The notes: a model not told the origin generated them from the letters alone. A stretch of 64,000 nucleotides of DNA from Asparagopsis taxiformis (GCA_030407315.1 JALQPE010002619.1:1-64000); one strand, 5' to 3'. Positions 52,838 to 62,459 are shown, counted from the first letter of the stretch. Program-made: numbers and translations.

Positions 52838-53755
52838 TTAAGGCGTGATTACAGTTAGTGACCTCCCTTCCCTCAATTTGTGTATCGACGCATTCACTAC
52901 TCTGCACAATTGCGAATCACAGCTCATCAACACTGCAGCACTCGACTGTGCCGAAAGCGTATCTTCCAAACTTTGCAGCAGAGCATCTTCATCCGCAAAA
53001 TAATACACAGATCTATTATCGGCTCCTTGCACCCATTCGCGAACCGCAGCAGAAAATGGTCCATTCTCATTCGCAATAATATACAGATCCACAGGCTGTA
53101 TCGTATCCCGCAGCGCAAGCAGTACCGGCGAGCAAAACTGCTCGATACACACAGCAACTACACGTTCTGCCTGTTGGTATGCTTCAGATATGAGATGTGG
53201 TCGAAAGCCTTCGCCCATGACTTCACTGACTTCAAGCATCTCACCAGCCAGCGCCGCCTCTCCAACCGCGCTGACCTCAGGTATATAGAAATCCATGATT
53301 GTGTTTTCGCCGGGTGGAGCTGTGAAACAACATGGCTCAATTGAACCGTCTTCATCTCCCCACGGTTTCAAGAACAAAAACTGACCCTCGGATAGGTAGT
53401 GCTGCGCGGTGCATGTGACAGCCATGTCCACCGTTATCTTCAGGAATCCATCACCGACTGGTGCAACATTTTCTACAGTGGCAGATTCATACGAAGTGCC
53501 CACGAGACCGCGATCTCGTTCGTACTCCCGCTCCCAAGCCGGCATTGAAATTGTTGCTCGCACCGGGCGGCGATGAGTTTGCAATGAATGTCGATTGTAC
53601 AATCGCCGACTTGCTGACTTTGCGATCCAATTTGTTACAGGCGAGACAAAGCAGGAATGATGGGCCCATGAGATGTCGGGCTTCCTCAACGACATGGCGT
53701 GGGATGCTGTATGAGAGAGAATGTTCTGTGAGAGCGTCCTGCTTCCATCCAGCAA
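52838..53755 (-). CDS. Ferredoxin-reductase-like flavoprotein-fold protein (pKIWI502-like), plastid
   Basis: A 305-residue protein with a Ser/Arg-rich leader (to about residue 70) and a beta-barrel of the FNR type: ATVENVAPVGDGFLKITVDM, YLSEGQFLFLKPWG, EPCCFTAPPGENTIMDFYIP and LEVSEVMGEGF. The order matches plant pKIWI502-like FAD-binding FNR-type proteins. In the second domain the segment that normally carries a G-x-G-x-x-P nucleotide-binding loop reads VVAVCIEQFCSPVLLALRD, without the glycines, so binding of NAD(P)H is doubtful. The role is unknown. Met21 (53695) is an alternative start. Confidence 0.6.
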   Translation of the reverse strand: MLDGSRTLSQNILSHTASHAMSLRKPDISWAHHSCFVSPVTNWIAKSASRRLYNRHSLQTHRRPVRATISMPAWEREYERDRGLVGTSYESATVENVAPVGDGFLKITVDMAVTCTAQHYLSEGQFLFLKPWGDEDGSIEPCCFTAPPGENTIMDFYIPEVSAVGEAALAGEMLEVSEVMGEGFRPHLISEAYQQAERVVAVCIEQFCSPVLLALRDTIQPVDLYIIANENGPFSAAVREWVQGADNRSVYYFADEDALLQSLEDTLSAQSSAAVLMSCDSQLCRVVNASIHKLREGRSLTVITP

Positions 53756-54078
53756 ATTTGCATCAGCAGTTACCAGATCACGGGTCTACAAGGCATGTTT
53801 ATGATTTGACCCGCATCTTGAATTTGAGCCAATTTACTGTAATATGACTATTATCCTTCTGCTGATGAGCAAATTTGAAGCCCCCAATCAGATCATTCCA
53901 GAGATAATTGGCATTCTAACAAAGGATGCGCCGCATAATACTTCTGGCTGAGAGCGCTCCACAGCTAGTGCAAAAATATCTAGGAGGGGCAGACATGTTT
54001 ACCACATTTGTTTTTGAGGCCAGCTATCAACAATACCATCATTGCCAACGCTGAAATCTGAGTTGAAGAACAGCAAAA
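53756..54078. promoter_or_regulatory. Divergent promoter region
   Basis: 323 bases between the FNR-like and DUF2997 gene starts. AT-rich near 53800-53850. No gene. Confidence 0.4.
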
Positions 54079-54492
54079 ATGGTGGTTGGATTCCTCATTG
54101 CCACAGGCCCATCAGCGCTGCGAAACCCGTTGCGAAAGACTCAAAGCGTATGCACGCGCCCCTTGATACGGGCATCGGCTAGCGACAAGAACGGGGAGTC
54201 GTGGAAGTCGGCAACAAACTATGAGAGCATGGGGAAGGGCGTGAAGGCGAAAGGGCTACAGCGTGTAGAGTTTAAAATCCATCAGGATGGTCGTGTTGAA
54301 GAGCTTGTGACTGGCATCAAGGGTTCTGATTGTGTGGAGTTGACGAAAAAAATCGAGGAGGCTTTGGGAACTGTGATTAACACGGAACAGACGGAAGAGT
54401 ATTTTGAGAAGGAATACGTTCAAAACGTTGAGTCGAATGTGAATAGGGAATTTAAGACTAATGGTGAGGGGGGAGAAATCCCTACGTGGTGA
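54079..54492 (+). CDS. DUF2997 domain protein, plastid-targeted
   Basis: A 137-residue protein. A leader of about 45 residues (MVVGFLIATGPSALRNPLRKTQ..., Phe at position 5) suggests plastid import. The domain GLQRVEFKIHQDGRVEELVTG, KGSDCVELTKKIEEALG and a C-terminal TEQTEEYFEK match DUF2997, a small domain of cyanobacteria and algae. Its role is unknown to me; in cyanobacteria it is often near a DUF1257/ycf35 gene. The C-terminal extension past the domain is charged and short. Confidence 0.8.
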   Translation: MVVGFLIATGPSALRNPLRKTQSVCTRPLIRASASDKNGESWKSATNYESMGKGVKAKGLQRVEFKIHQDGRVEELVTGIKGSDCVELTKKIEEALGTVINTEQTEEYFEKEYVQNVESNVNREFKTNGEGGEIPTW

Positions 54493-55092
54493 ATGTGTTT
54501 GGTGAGAATATATAGTTTGGTAGATATTGCCTTGTATGCTATTGCATGTCTTGTTTGCTCTCATTGCAAACATTTTGCTGCCTCTTCTCACACAGAGATG
54601 TTTTCAACGTTGTGTGTGTGCACAACGCGGGGATAGTGTGCCCTTCTCGATGGGGCGATTACAAGTTTGCGTCGTCCAGTGGTATTGGTGACTGGTTAAA
54701 TATTCCGGCCAATTGCATCAATGAAATGGTCTATGGTATACCACCAGACAATCTCGGTCGACAAATTAAATGTTTCTGGAAACGTAGCTTCCACGACGAA
54801 GCAGAGTAGTAACTACCCTTCAAAGGCATTGGCGTCAGTCTTTCATACGTAAAATTCTGTGCAAACCGATCCATGCTCTGCCTAGACGGCAGCAAGCTAG
54901 ACAAGTATTTATTGAGGCAGGTTGTGTGCCGCACAACACATCTCTTTCAAACATCATTCAACAATCTATCATGTAATGTGGAACGTTGGACCACCCACCA
55001 ATGGGAGAAAGCAGCAGCAAGTATACCGCACCATTGAAATTTGCCCTTCTATCAAGATGAAATCACACTACCCTGAACAATAAGCAAGCTTT
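54493..55092. other. Intergenic between convergent genes
   Basis: 600 bases, no supported coding frame. It includes the 3' flanks of the DUF2997 and isopropylmalate synthase genes. Confidence 0.45.
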
Positions 55093-56928
55093 CTACGCGC
55101 GGCCATACTGCGGATGGATCGGCTCAGGTACCTTGCAGTTGAGCTGGCAACGATTCACAGCGTGCACATATGCTTGTGCGGAGGCCACGACGATATCAGT
55201 ATTGGCCGATGTGCCGATGTATTGGCGTCCAGATGCACCATCAATGACCTTCACTGCCACTTCTCCAAGCGCGTCGATTCCCTTTGTCACTGAACTGACT
55301 TTATATTCCGCAAGGGAGACGTCGGCGAAATCTTGAATGACACTGTTAATTGCGTTGAAAGCAGCGTCTACTGGTCCAGTGCCAGTGGATGACACCGTTT
55401 CTTCCCGATCCGCGTCTGTCATATAGAGAGTTACTGTCGCTGTTGGAACGCAATAGTCTCCACATTGTACTTGTACCCGGCGCATTTGCACGACTTCTTC
55501 GACCCGGCGAACTTCATTGTTTACGAGCGATTCAATATCGGCATCGGATACTTCCTTCTTGTCAGCGAGCTCTTTGAAGAGACGGAAGACACGCTCCAAT
55601 TCAGCCTCTGTGCATTCATAGCCCATTTTATCGAGGCGGTTTCGGAATGCATGCCGACCAGAGTGCTTGCCGAGGACGATAGAGTTTTCAGACAGCCCGA
55701 TGGAGCGAGCATCCATGATTTCGTATGTCTGCCTGTGCTTCAAAACACCATCCTGGTGGATGCCGCTTTCGTGCGCAAACGCATTGGCGCCAACAATAGC
55801 CTTGTTTGGCTGGACGAGCATACCAGTCAGGTTTGATACCAGACGGGAGGACTGATAGATTTCCTTGTGATTAATGTTGGTTAGGGGAATATCCGAATCG
55901 ACGGGACGACCGAGACGTTCATTGTAGAATCGGCGTCTGACGTGTAGAGCCATGACCACTTCCTCAAGGGAGGCGTTTCCAGCACGCTCGCCAATTCCGT
56001 TGACAGTGCACTCCATCTGTCGCGCACCACCCTCAACGGCAGATAAGAAGTTGGCAACAGCCATTCCAAGGTCATCATGGCCATGTACAGAAATGGTGAC
56101 ATCATCAATACCAGGAACATTTGCGCGAAGATGCTGCATGAGACTGAAGTACTCCAGTGGCGTTGTATACCCGACAGTATCCGGAACATTGATCGTAGTA
56201 GCGCCAGCTTCGATAGCACATTGGAACACCTTGCAGAGAAAGTCGGGGTCCGAGCGGATAGCGTCCTCCGCCGAGAATTCCACATCCTCACAAAGACTCC
56301 TCGCATAAGACACCATATCCTTGGTGATTTGCAGCACCTCTTCCCTGGTCTTCTTCAGCTTGTGGGCCATGTGCAGATCGGAGGTCGCAATAAAGGTATG
56401 AATTCTAGGAAAAGCAGCATGACGCACGGCATCGTAACATCTGAAAATATCCTTCTCCATGGCACGAGCGAGCCCGCAGATGATGGGCGGGTCGTCACGG
56501 TTGCCGACTGTGGCGGCGATATTTCTGACGGCCTGAAAGTCACCTTCCGACGCAATCGGGAAGCCCGCTTCGATGATATCAACGCCCAGCTTGGCCAGCT
56601 GCCGAGCAATGATCATCTTCTCGTCGGCTGTGAGCGTCGCGCCGGGGCTCTGCTCGCCGTCGCGCAGCGTGGTGTCGAATATCTTGACTCTATCCGGGTC
56701 GCGTCCTGTGGCGATGTCATGCTTGGTCGGCTTGCGCTTCGGAAGCGTCGGGGCGCTGGGAAACGATGCTTGTAGACTGGCGACGGGCGCGGACGGGGCG
56801 AGATTCACGCGACGAGTGCACTGGGCTGCGTGGCATCGGGTCGGCTGTACGGGCCGGGATTGCAGCCAGGCGGTGCGGGTCGAGGATGTGAGCGGTGCTG
56901 AAGCGGTGAAGGCTGGTTGGGAATGCAT
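55093..56928 (-). CDS. IPMS: 2-isopropylmalate synthase, plastid
   Basis: A 611-residue enzyme that condenses 2-oxoisovalerate with acetyl-CoA in the first committed step of leucine synthesis. Seen: [20 protein letters not shown] with the metal/catalytic Arg-Asp pair, [29 protein letters not shown] (metal-binding His-x-His region), [20 protein letters not shown] and [12 protein letters not shown]. The C-terminal regulatory LeuA domain (about residues 455-600) is present, so feedback inhibition by leucine is expected. An N-terminal leader of about 75 residues ([18 protein letters not shown]) is plastid-like. It is a close match to cyanobacterial and plant IPMS rather than to the related methylthioalkylmalate synthases, which lack the LeuA domain. 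Confidence 0.97.
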   Translation of the reverse strand: MHSQPAFTASAPLTSSTRTAWLQSRPVQPTRCHAAQCTRRVNLAPSAPVASLQASFPSAPTLPKRKPTKHDIATGRDPDRVKIFDTTLRDGEQSPGATLTADEKMIIARQLAKLGVDIIEAGFPIASEGDFQAVRNIAATVGNRDDPPIICGLARAMEKDIFRCYDAVRHAAFPRIHTFIATSDLHMAHKLKKTREEVLQITKDMVSYARSLCEDVEFSAEDAIRSDPDFLCKVFQCAIEAGATTINVPDTVGYTTPLEYFSLMQHLRANVPGIDDVTISVHGHDDLGMAVANFLSAVEGGARQMECTVNGIGERAGNASLEEVVMALHVRRRFYNERLGRPVDSDIPLTNINHKEIYQSSRLVSNLTGMLVQPNKAIVGANAFAHESGIHQDGVLKHRQTYEIMDARSIGLSENSIVLGKHSGRHAFRNRLDKMGYECTEAELERVFRLFKELADKKEVSDADIESLVNNEVRRVEEVVQMRRVQVQCGDYCVPTATVTLYMTDADREETVSSTGTGPVDAAFNAINSVIQDFADVSLAEYKVSSVTKGIDALGEVAVKVIDGASGRQYIGTSANTDIVVASAQAYVHAVNRCQLNCKVPEPIHPQYGRA

Positions 56929-57300
56929 GCTGGTTGACGAGCGGAATGGATGAGGCGGTCGTGCAGATGTTGGTGGAGATGACTGAAATGGCTATTAGGT
57001 TTTAAAGGTATGATCGCAATGGGAATTTGCAAAAAATCTGCGCGATTCTCGCTACTCGAGTGCGTGTCTCGGCTATGAAACGTGATCGACGACTCGCGAG
57101 CAATGCAGCGTTGGACAATTCAACTGTTTGACAACAGTGCATTGCTCACTTGACAATGGAGCAACATTTAGCGATTCGGATGCAATGCGCGCTACTAGCG
57201 ATGTGCATCTACGTCCGACAACACGGCGAAAGAGTTGGTTGCATTTACACACAGTCGAGCATTGGTTTGATACAGTGAAAGAGGTAGAAGAGAGCATATT
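56929..57300. other. Intergenic
   Basis: Spacer between isopropylmalate synthase and the histone gene. No gene seen. It includes a C/T-rich IPMS leader. Confidence 0.4.
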
Positions 57301-57853
57301 TTACAAATTTCCCGAAGGATCGTGTCGAATTCCACGGATCCTCCTCGCAAGATGGATATCCCTAGGCATGATCGTAACCCGTCTCGCATGAATGGCGCAT
57401 AGATTTGCGTCCTCCATGAGACACACCAGAAAGTCTTCACTGGCGGCCTGCAGCGCTTCCAGCGCGTCGACACGCCACCTAGACAAGCGGGGATACAAGA
57501 CGCGTCGTCAATACGCATGCACGGGGGCGGGACGGCGCGGTGAAATCGACGCAAACGTACCGTAGAGAGTGGTGAAATTGCTCGGTGACCTCGCGAACGA
57601 GTCGCGCAAACGGTAGTCGTCGAATGAGCAGATTGGTCGTTCGTTGATACTTGCGAATTTCCATGAGTGCACGCGTGCCAGGTCGAAAGCGATGCGGTCG
57701 CGGCGTGCCCGGCGTGCGAAGACGCCCCGGCGACGGTGTGAGTGGTGGCGGCTGGCGTGGCGTCGAAGTGCGTCGATTCGGAACTGTTTTGCGCGAAACG
57801 CGCCGATTGCGACTGCCGCCCACTGAGGGCGTGGTGGGTGTGCGCGGCGGCAT
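57301..57853 (-). CDS. CENH3: Candidate centromeric histone H3 (CENH3), spliced
   Basis: A two-exon gene of 156 residues: exon 1 is 57853-57561, the intron is 57560-57479 (82 nt, GTACGT...GTCTAG, with TTGAC as a possible branch site) and exon 2 is 57478-57301. Joining restores one frame with a split Arg codon and yields a full histone fold: [35 protein letters not shown], then [20 protein letters not shown] and [20 protein letters not shown], ending RRIRG. The roughly 55-residue N-terminal tail is Pro/Thr/Arg-rich and lacks the ARTKQTARKS tail of canonical H3. Trp99 replaces the usual Phe, as in plant CENH3, and VTEQFHHSL differs from canonical DFKTDL. It lacks the longer loop 1 of many CENH3s, so a divergent H3 variant remains possible. 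Confidence 0.85.
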
Positions 57854-58090
57854 TTTGACGCAACGCTTATGGCTGCATGCGAGCGCAATGCGCGAGCGGA
57901 TGGGTAATGGTCGCTATTGTAGCTTGCGCTCGGGTTGCTGACTTGGCGTGTGAGATCAAGTACAGACGTTACGCATTTGTTGAATATTGTGTTGAATGAG
58001 CGGAGCCCGCCTTTTTTATAATTTTTGGCGCCTACACCGCTGCAATTTCATGCTTCCAATTAAAACATGTCATCCATTGACATGATGACA

Positions 58091-58981
58091 TCAATTACGT
58101 ACTTGGCTATTGAAGCGGCTTTTCTTCTTCTTTCGACACATCTCCTCACCGTCGGCATGCACTCTCTTCGTTCCACCATCGGCCTGTTCCAAACTTTCCT
58201 CTCTATCTGCTGGCCAAAACTCTTTGAACACTTCACTCCTCGATAAATCCACAAACTTACCCTTCGTACTCCCCATATCATACCCCTCGCGAATCCTCTT
58301 CGAAATGCGCTCACAAGTCTCCTCGCTGCACCCAAACACCCTCTCCCACCCTTCCGGCAGAGCATATGCACATCTTCCCGCAGCTAATGCAATACAAGCG
58401 ACAGCCACATGTTCCGGCTCCTCCATAACGCACACCGCCACCCTGAGAGCATCATTTGCATAATTCCAAGCCGACTGCATCAACACACGAAACGGCTGCA
58501 CATCATCGTCTGTCCACGCCGCAGCACGCGCCTTATCTCTCAGCGTATTCACAAAGATCAGTACAAACTTATGCGGCAGTTCCGCCGTGACCCGAAAGCC
58601 CAATTCGGTCAGCACCAACCGCTCCGTCGCGATCAAAAGTCGCTTCCAGTCGTACCCCTGTGCGCCATAAAAATCCAACGGGTCTTGCCGCGTGCGCGAC
58701 CACACGCGGTCGTGCAACACGTTTGCGACGTGCCGCACCGTGCGCGAGCAGTCGTGCAGCTTGCTCGCGATCAGAATGCAGCCGCCGGCCGCCCACACGG
58801 TGCCGTGTTTACGCAGCGAGACACGCCGATAGAACCGATGCAATAGCAGCTGTGCCGAGGCGCGCACGGGCTGCGTCAGCCGCAATGCCATACAGCTCTC
58901 ACTGATTAGGTCGCATGCGTACGCGAGCTGCAACGCCTCGTCGCCGGCCGGCACGTCGTCGCGACTGGATGCGGATTTCAT
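58091..58981 (-). CDS. CCNL: Cyclin L-like protein
   Basis: A 296-residue protein with two cyclin folds, resembling cyclin L, the partner of CDK11-type kinases acting in transcription and splicing. Seen: ALRLTQPVRASAQLLLHRFYRRV and TVWAAGGCILIASKLHDCSR (first fold; cyclin L has I.LASKIEE), ERLVLTELGFRVTAELPHKF, the second fold with WNYANDALRVAVCV (close to cyclin L WNYMNDSLRT) and AVACIALAAGRCA. The C-terminus is charged with a KKKK cluster but lacks the long RS tail of animal cyclin L. The start ATG at 58981-58979 overlaps the stop of the upstream Ycf20-like gene by one base on each side (ATGA), so the first Met is forced by the fold beginning at about residue 12. Confidence 0.88.
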   Translation of the reverse strand: MKSASSRDDVPAGDEALQLAYACDLISESCMALRLTQPVRASAQLLLHRFYRRVSLRKHGTVWAAGGCILIASKLHDCSRTVRHVANVLHDRVWSRTRQDPLDFYGAQGYDWKRLLIATERLVLTELGFRVTAELPHKFVLIFVNTLRDKARAAAWTDDDVQPFRVLMQSAWNYANDALRVAVCVMEEPEHVAVACIALAAGRCAYALPEGWERVFGCSEETCERISKRIREGYDMGSTKGKFVDLSRSEVFKEFWPADREESLEQADGGTKRVHADGEEMCRKKKKSRFNSQVRN

Positions 58982-59580
58982 GTGGAGAGCTTGAATGCGT
59001 CGATGGTCATGCCGAAGAACAGGCCGATTTTAAACGCGTTGACCAGATGCAGCACTCGCGGCGGATTGTCCTGTGTGTAGTAGTATTTGGTGAACGACTC
59101 GGTCCAGATGAGCAGAACGGCTGCGGCTAGCGGATCCCAGTCGGCGACTGAGCCGATGATGGTGGTGGCCGACGTGGCGGAGAAGAAGCCGAACAGAATT
59201 GAGAGTGTGGCGATGGCGAGCAGGTGCAGCGGGTTGGAGAGGAAGTTCGATGCACTACGCGATAGCTCGCCGGGAAGTTGGTCGAAAAGGGAGAACAATT
59301 GGCCACGTGGCTGATTTTCTTGCGATTCAGACGCTTCCAATTCGTCTGGCTGCTGCGAGAGTCGCTTCAGAAGATCCTTGTCGGGACGCGTTTGACACAC
59401 GGGCGTGCGACGACTTAGACGACGCTGTGCATCGCGCTGCGGCAATGTGTGACGACGGTGTGGCACTAGTAGTACACCGGGAAGAAATGCGACGCACATT
59501 CGGATGTCGTCGACTGGCTGCTGGCTATGTTCTCCACTGCGTAGAAGCGCGGAGGTGTTGTTTGGAGATTTACATACCAT
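58978..59580 (-). CDS. ycf20L: Ycf20-like plastid membrane protein, nuclear-encoded
   Basis: The 200-codon frame carries the Ycf20 domain in its C-terminal 90 residues: NPLHLLAIATLSILFGFFSA, a GSVADWDPLAAAVLLIWTES segment and LHLVNAFKIGLFFGMTIDAFKL. It has three hydrophobic helices. Ycf20 proteins are small thylakoid proteins; relatives in green plants affect photoprotection (NPQ). Red algal plastids usually encode ycf20 themselves, so a nuclear copy with a leader is noteworthy. The Met at residue 28 (59499, MCVAFLPGVLLVP) gives a plastid-like Phe-containing leader and is a better start than 59580. The stop TGA (58980-58978) shares three bases with the cyclin L ATG. Confidence 0.85.
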   Translation of the reverse strand: MVCKSPNNTSALLRSGEHSQQPVDDIRMCVAFLPGVLLVPHRRHTLPQRDAQRRLSRRTPVCQTRPDKDLLKRLSQQPDELEASESQENQPRGQLFSLFDQLPGELSRSASNFLSNPLHLLAIATLSILFGFFSATSATTIIGSVADWDPLAAAVLLIWTESFTKYYYTQDNPPRVLHLVNAFKIGLFFGMTIDAFKLST

Positions 59581-59802
59581 GGCGCTTTGTGATTGCCTGG
59601 AATTTTTTTTGGACTAAAATATTGGAATTTCACTCAGCTCAGTTGGTAGGATCGCTGCTGGGTCTACGTTGCGAAACGGAATTGCGCGTTTTTGACACGT
59701 CCACTGTTTGCCGCGTTTTCGAATGCCCTTTGGCTTGCCATACACATTCCATCTGCCGCAGCGCACGCCCCCCTTGCCGCCAAGTGACTGACACCAACCA
59801 AC
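59581..59802. promoter_or_regulatory. Divergent promoter region
   Basis: About 220 bases between the Ycf20-like and HIRIP3 genes. It has a poly-T stretch near 59603-59610 and a tRNA D-arm-like string near 59634 that does not form a tRNA. Confidence 0.35.
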
Positions 59803-61152
59803 ATGGCGCAGGAAACGCCCTCCGTCGACCGCATCATCTCCATTGTTCGCGACATTTTGCAAGATGCCGATTTGGGCGAAATGACCGGCAAGATGGTGCG
59901 CGAGAAAGTCATCAGCGTTCTTGGCGAGCAGGCAGGAAGTGACATGCGTGCATTCAAAGCAGCCGTGAAAACTGCCCTCAATGCCGTCCTCATGGAGCAG
60001 CAGAACAATAGTGATGACGCAGATGCAGATGCCCACCCATCCCCTTTGCAGCATAATGCCGCCCAGAGCTCTTCAATCCATCGTCAAAACAAGGAAAATT
60101 CAGATTCCAAGTATGTTTCCACATCCGTTTCTGGAGTTTCTGTAAAGAAGATGGATACCAATTCGTCATTTGAGCTAGCCAACATTCTAGCTCCTTCCAA
60201 TCCCGAGGATGATGATGACGACGATGACGATTTTCAGATGTCAATTCGGAGAAAGCGAAATGTACCCACTAGGAATGATAATGCAAACTATTCGTCAGCA
60301 GCAAGCAAAACAAATGCAAGTCCATCTTCTCGACAGCAAGACGAAGAATTGGAAGGATCCACTGTTGAGAAGAAGATTCATCGCAGAGCAAGGCCAAAAC
60401 GCGTCAAAGAAGACGACGATTATGTAGAAGAGGCCGAAGAAGAAGAGATTGTGAAGAGCCGTGGTCGTAGGAGGAAGCAACCGAAACTATCAGAAGATAA
60501 CGACTCTCTAGATGAAGACAATTCCCGTCCTGAATATACATCCGTGTCAAGTCCGGCAGATGTTCATAAAGGTGACCAACTCGACGCATCATCTCCACCG
60601 CCCGATACATCGGTTCAATCTGCAAAAGTTGCCGGTACGCCACCTTCCAGTTCACATTCCTCTTACTCACTAAATGCATCTAATGATATTTCGGATCCGT
60701 CGAGAGATTCGCCTGTTCACAAGCGTGCGCGCCCGAAGAGAGACACTGCGGAAAAGAGACTGGAAAAATTGCGAGCGATTTGCAAACAAATAGGCGTCAA
60801 GATTCCTCCTGTGCGACTGCGAAGCAAATCCGCGACAGAGAAATGTGCTGCCGTTCTTTCGGTATTGCGCGCGAAAGGCGTCAAGGAGGATAACCCTCTT
60901 TCGTTGAATCGAAGGCAGATTGCAGTACACAAAGAGAGACTGGAGAAGGAAAAAGAGCTGGCCGGATTAGATGTTGGTAACATCATTAAAGAAGAAGGTC
61001 GCCCTCGACGAAGAAAGGCTGCTCCTGTTACTATCCAACCCAAACAGGAAGAGTTACCATCGGATTTTAGTGGCGCTGAACTGGAAGAAGCAGATGAGTC
61101 GGAGGAGGAAAGCGAAGAATATCAAGCAGCTTCTTCACAAGATTCGGAATAG
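59803..61152 (+). CDS. HIRIP3: HIRIP3-like histone chaperone
   Basis: A 449-residue nuclear protein. Residues about 8-65 (DRIISIVRDILQDADLGEMT, then KAAVKTALNAVL) look like a DEK_C/SWIB-like helical domain. A long acidic and basic low-complexity middle follows (including DDDDDDDDDF and KRARPKR motifs). The C-terminal part matches HIRIP3: EKRLEKLRAICKQIGVKIPP, then LDVGNIIKEEGRPRRRKAAP, equivalent to the CHZ-like LDVANII..GRPRRR motif that binds H2A-H2B. HIRIP3 works with HIRA and CK2 in histone deposition. A single exon. Confidence 0.82.
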   Translation: MAQETPSVDRIISIVRDILQDADLGEMTGKMVREKVISVLGEQAGSDMRAFKAAVKTALNAVLMEQQNNSDDADADAHPSPLQHNAAQSSSIHRQNKENSDSKYVSTSVSGVSVKKMDTNSSFELANILAPSNPEDDDDDDDDFQMSIRRKRNVPTRNDNANYSSAASKTNASPSSRQQDEELEGSTVEKKIHRRARPKRVKEDDDYVEEAEEEEIVKSRGRRRKQPKLSEDNDSLDEDNSRPEYTSVSSPADVHKGDQLDASSPPPDTSVQSAKVAGTPPSSSHSSYSLNASNDISDPSRDSPVHKRARPKRDTAEKRLEKLRAICKQIGVKIPPVRLRSKSATEKCAAVLSVLRAKGVKEDNPLSLNRRQIAVHKERLEKEKELAGLDVGNIIKEEGRPRRRKAAPVTIQPKQEELPSDFSGAELEEADESEEESEEYQAASSQDSE

Positions 61153-61343
61153 ATTTGATACATTGATTGCTGTCTGTCGTCCGTTTAATAGAAAATGGGA
61201 TTCATATGTAACGTGTTATGTGCAAAGTCGCTTCCTCCCTTAAATCGCTGAGATGGAGAGTAAGCGAGAACATTTCAAAAGACTGAGATAGATTGGGAGA
61301 AGTCTTGATCAGAGCAGGTACAGAGTTGCGCGAGATTTCGACG

Positions 61344-62459
61344 TTATATGTCGGCGCTGTCATCGGGATCATCGACTTGGTCACCGTGAGGCCACAAGTT
61401 AACCTCTGCATACATGGCGCAGTACCTCTTCCAGTGTTTATGTTTCAAGGTTGTAAAATCGGATTCTCGCACAGCGATAAGATACAGATACTGACGCAAT
61501 TTGAACAACTCACGGTCATACTGTCTAGCGACAGGTGCATTGACAAACGGAGTAATCTTGAGTCCGGACTGCGGATTCAAGGCAAAGTTTTTGGACAAAT
61601 CATCAATATGAATGGTATTGGTCGCATCCCATCGCCCTGGGAAAGCACGCCAGATAATCTCGAGCGCCTTGACTTCATGGGTGCGCGTCATTCTGCCGCG
61701 GCGTGATGTTATCGAAAACATCGATGTATGATCGAGCACAAAGGTGAGCTTGTAACGCGTCGAGAACAACATGGACAACTCAGTCAACTTTGCCTCAAGC
61801 CAGCGCCACGAGGTTTGGGACCAAACAACGATATCATAGGAGCAATAGGCCGAGGCGAGAAAGTCATGCAAACCGGGTCGTCCGAGATCTGCAATGGACT
61901 CGGCGGTGCTTCTACAATCGAATAGGGTAAAATCGAGGTCGAGAACGAGCAGCTTTTTGCCGTCTCGTGGCGGATTAATGATTCGAAATTCGGTGGTCTC
62001 AATGCGTCGCTGCAGTTTTCTCTGATAGGCCTCCTTGTGTCGCAACGTCTCTGCTTCGGCCGAGTTTTCCTCGGCGGTATAGTCGACGTCGAGGTCGTTT
62101 ACGACGTGCACGGCGGTGTCCGGGGCGGCGGCGTTGGAAATGTCGGTCTCGCGGGAGCCGACGAGCAGTAGACGCTGGTCGGGTCGGAGAGCAAGGTCGC
62201 GCAAGGGGAGATTGTCCATGGTTGCATGGCCGGGTACACCGGGTAGACCGACGATTTTTTGACGCTTTGGTAGCACATCGGTCAGCTGGAAGAGTCGCGC
62301 TTTCAAGTCGGCGATTGTGCTTTGATGCGATAGTTCAACTGCATAGGTGGAGGTGCCCCATTTGACGCGGAGAGCTACTTCATTTTCGTCGTCCGGTATT
62401 TCGCGCTGGAGAGTGTGCGGGGCCTCCGCGTCAGGCGCATGCTCCATGATGGAGTCCAT
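61344..62459 (-). CDS. UBLCP1: Ubiquitin-like domain CTD phosphatase 1
   Basis: A 371-residue phosphatase of the HAD/FCP1 class. A ubiquitin-like domain lies at about 28-103 (NEVALRVKWGTSTYAVEL, IVGLPG). The phosphatase domain begins KKLLVLDLDFTLFDCRS with the nucleophile pair Asp174 and Asp176 (DxDxT), followed by RPGLHDFLASAYCSYDIVVW, SQTSWRWLEAKLTEL and HIDDLSKNFALNP (with the second acidic motif). In animals UBLCP1 dephosphorylates the nuclear 26S proteasome and the RNA polymerase II tail. The length and domain order are typical. It is convergent with HIRIP3. Confidence 0.95.
   Translation of the reverse strand: MDSIMEHAPDAEAPHTLQREIPDDENEVALRVKWGTSTYAVELSHQSTIADLKARLFQLTDVLPKRQKIVGLPGVPGHATMDNLPLRDLALRPDQRLLLVGSRETDISNAAAPDTAVHVVNDLDVDYTAEENSAEAETLRHKEAYQRKLQRRIETTEFRIINPPRDGKKLLVLDLDFTLFDCRSTAESIADLGRPGLHDFLASAYCSYDIVVWSQTSWRWLEAKLTELSMLFSTRYKLTFVLDHTSMFSITSRRGRMTRTHEVKALEIIWRAFPGRWDATNTIHIDDLSKNFALNPQSGLKITPFVNAPVARQYDRELFKLRQYLYLIAVRESDFTTLKHKHWKRYCAMYAEVNLWPHGDQVDDPDDSADI

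Noticed and set aside
57479..57853. Histone exon 1 read through into the intron as a 124-residue protein
   Set aside because: The last 26 residues come from the intron; splicing to 57478 completes the histone fold.
59634..59660. tRNA-like string (GCTCAGTTGGTAG) resembling a D-arm
   Set aside because: No matching D-stem closure, anticodon arm or T-arm (GGTTCGA) follows; chance resemblance or a relic at most.
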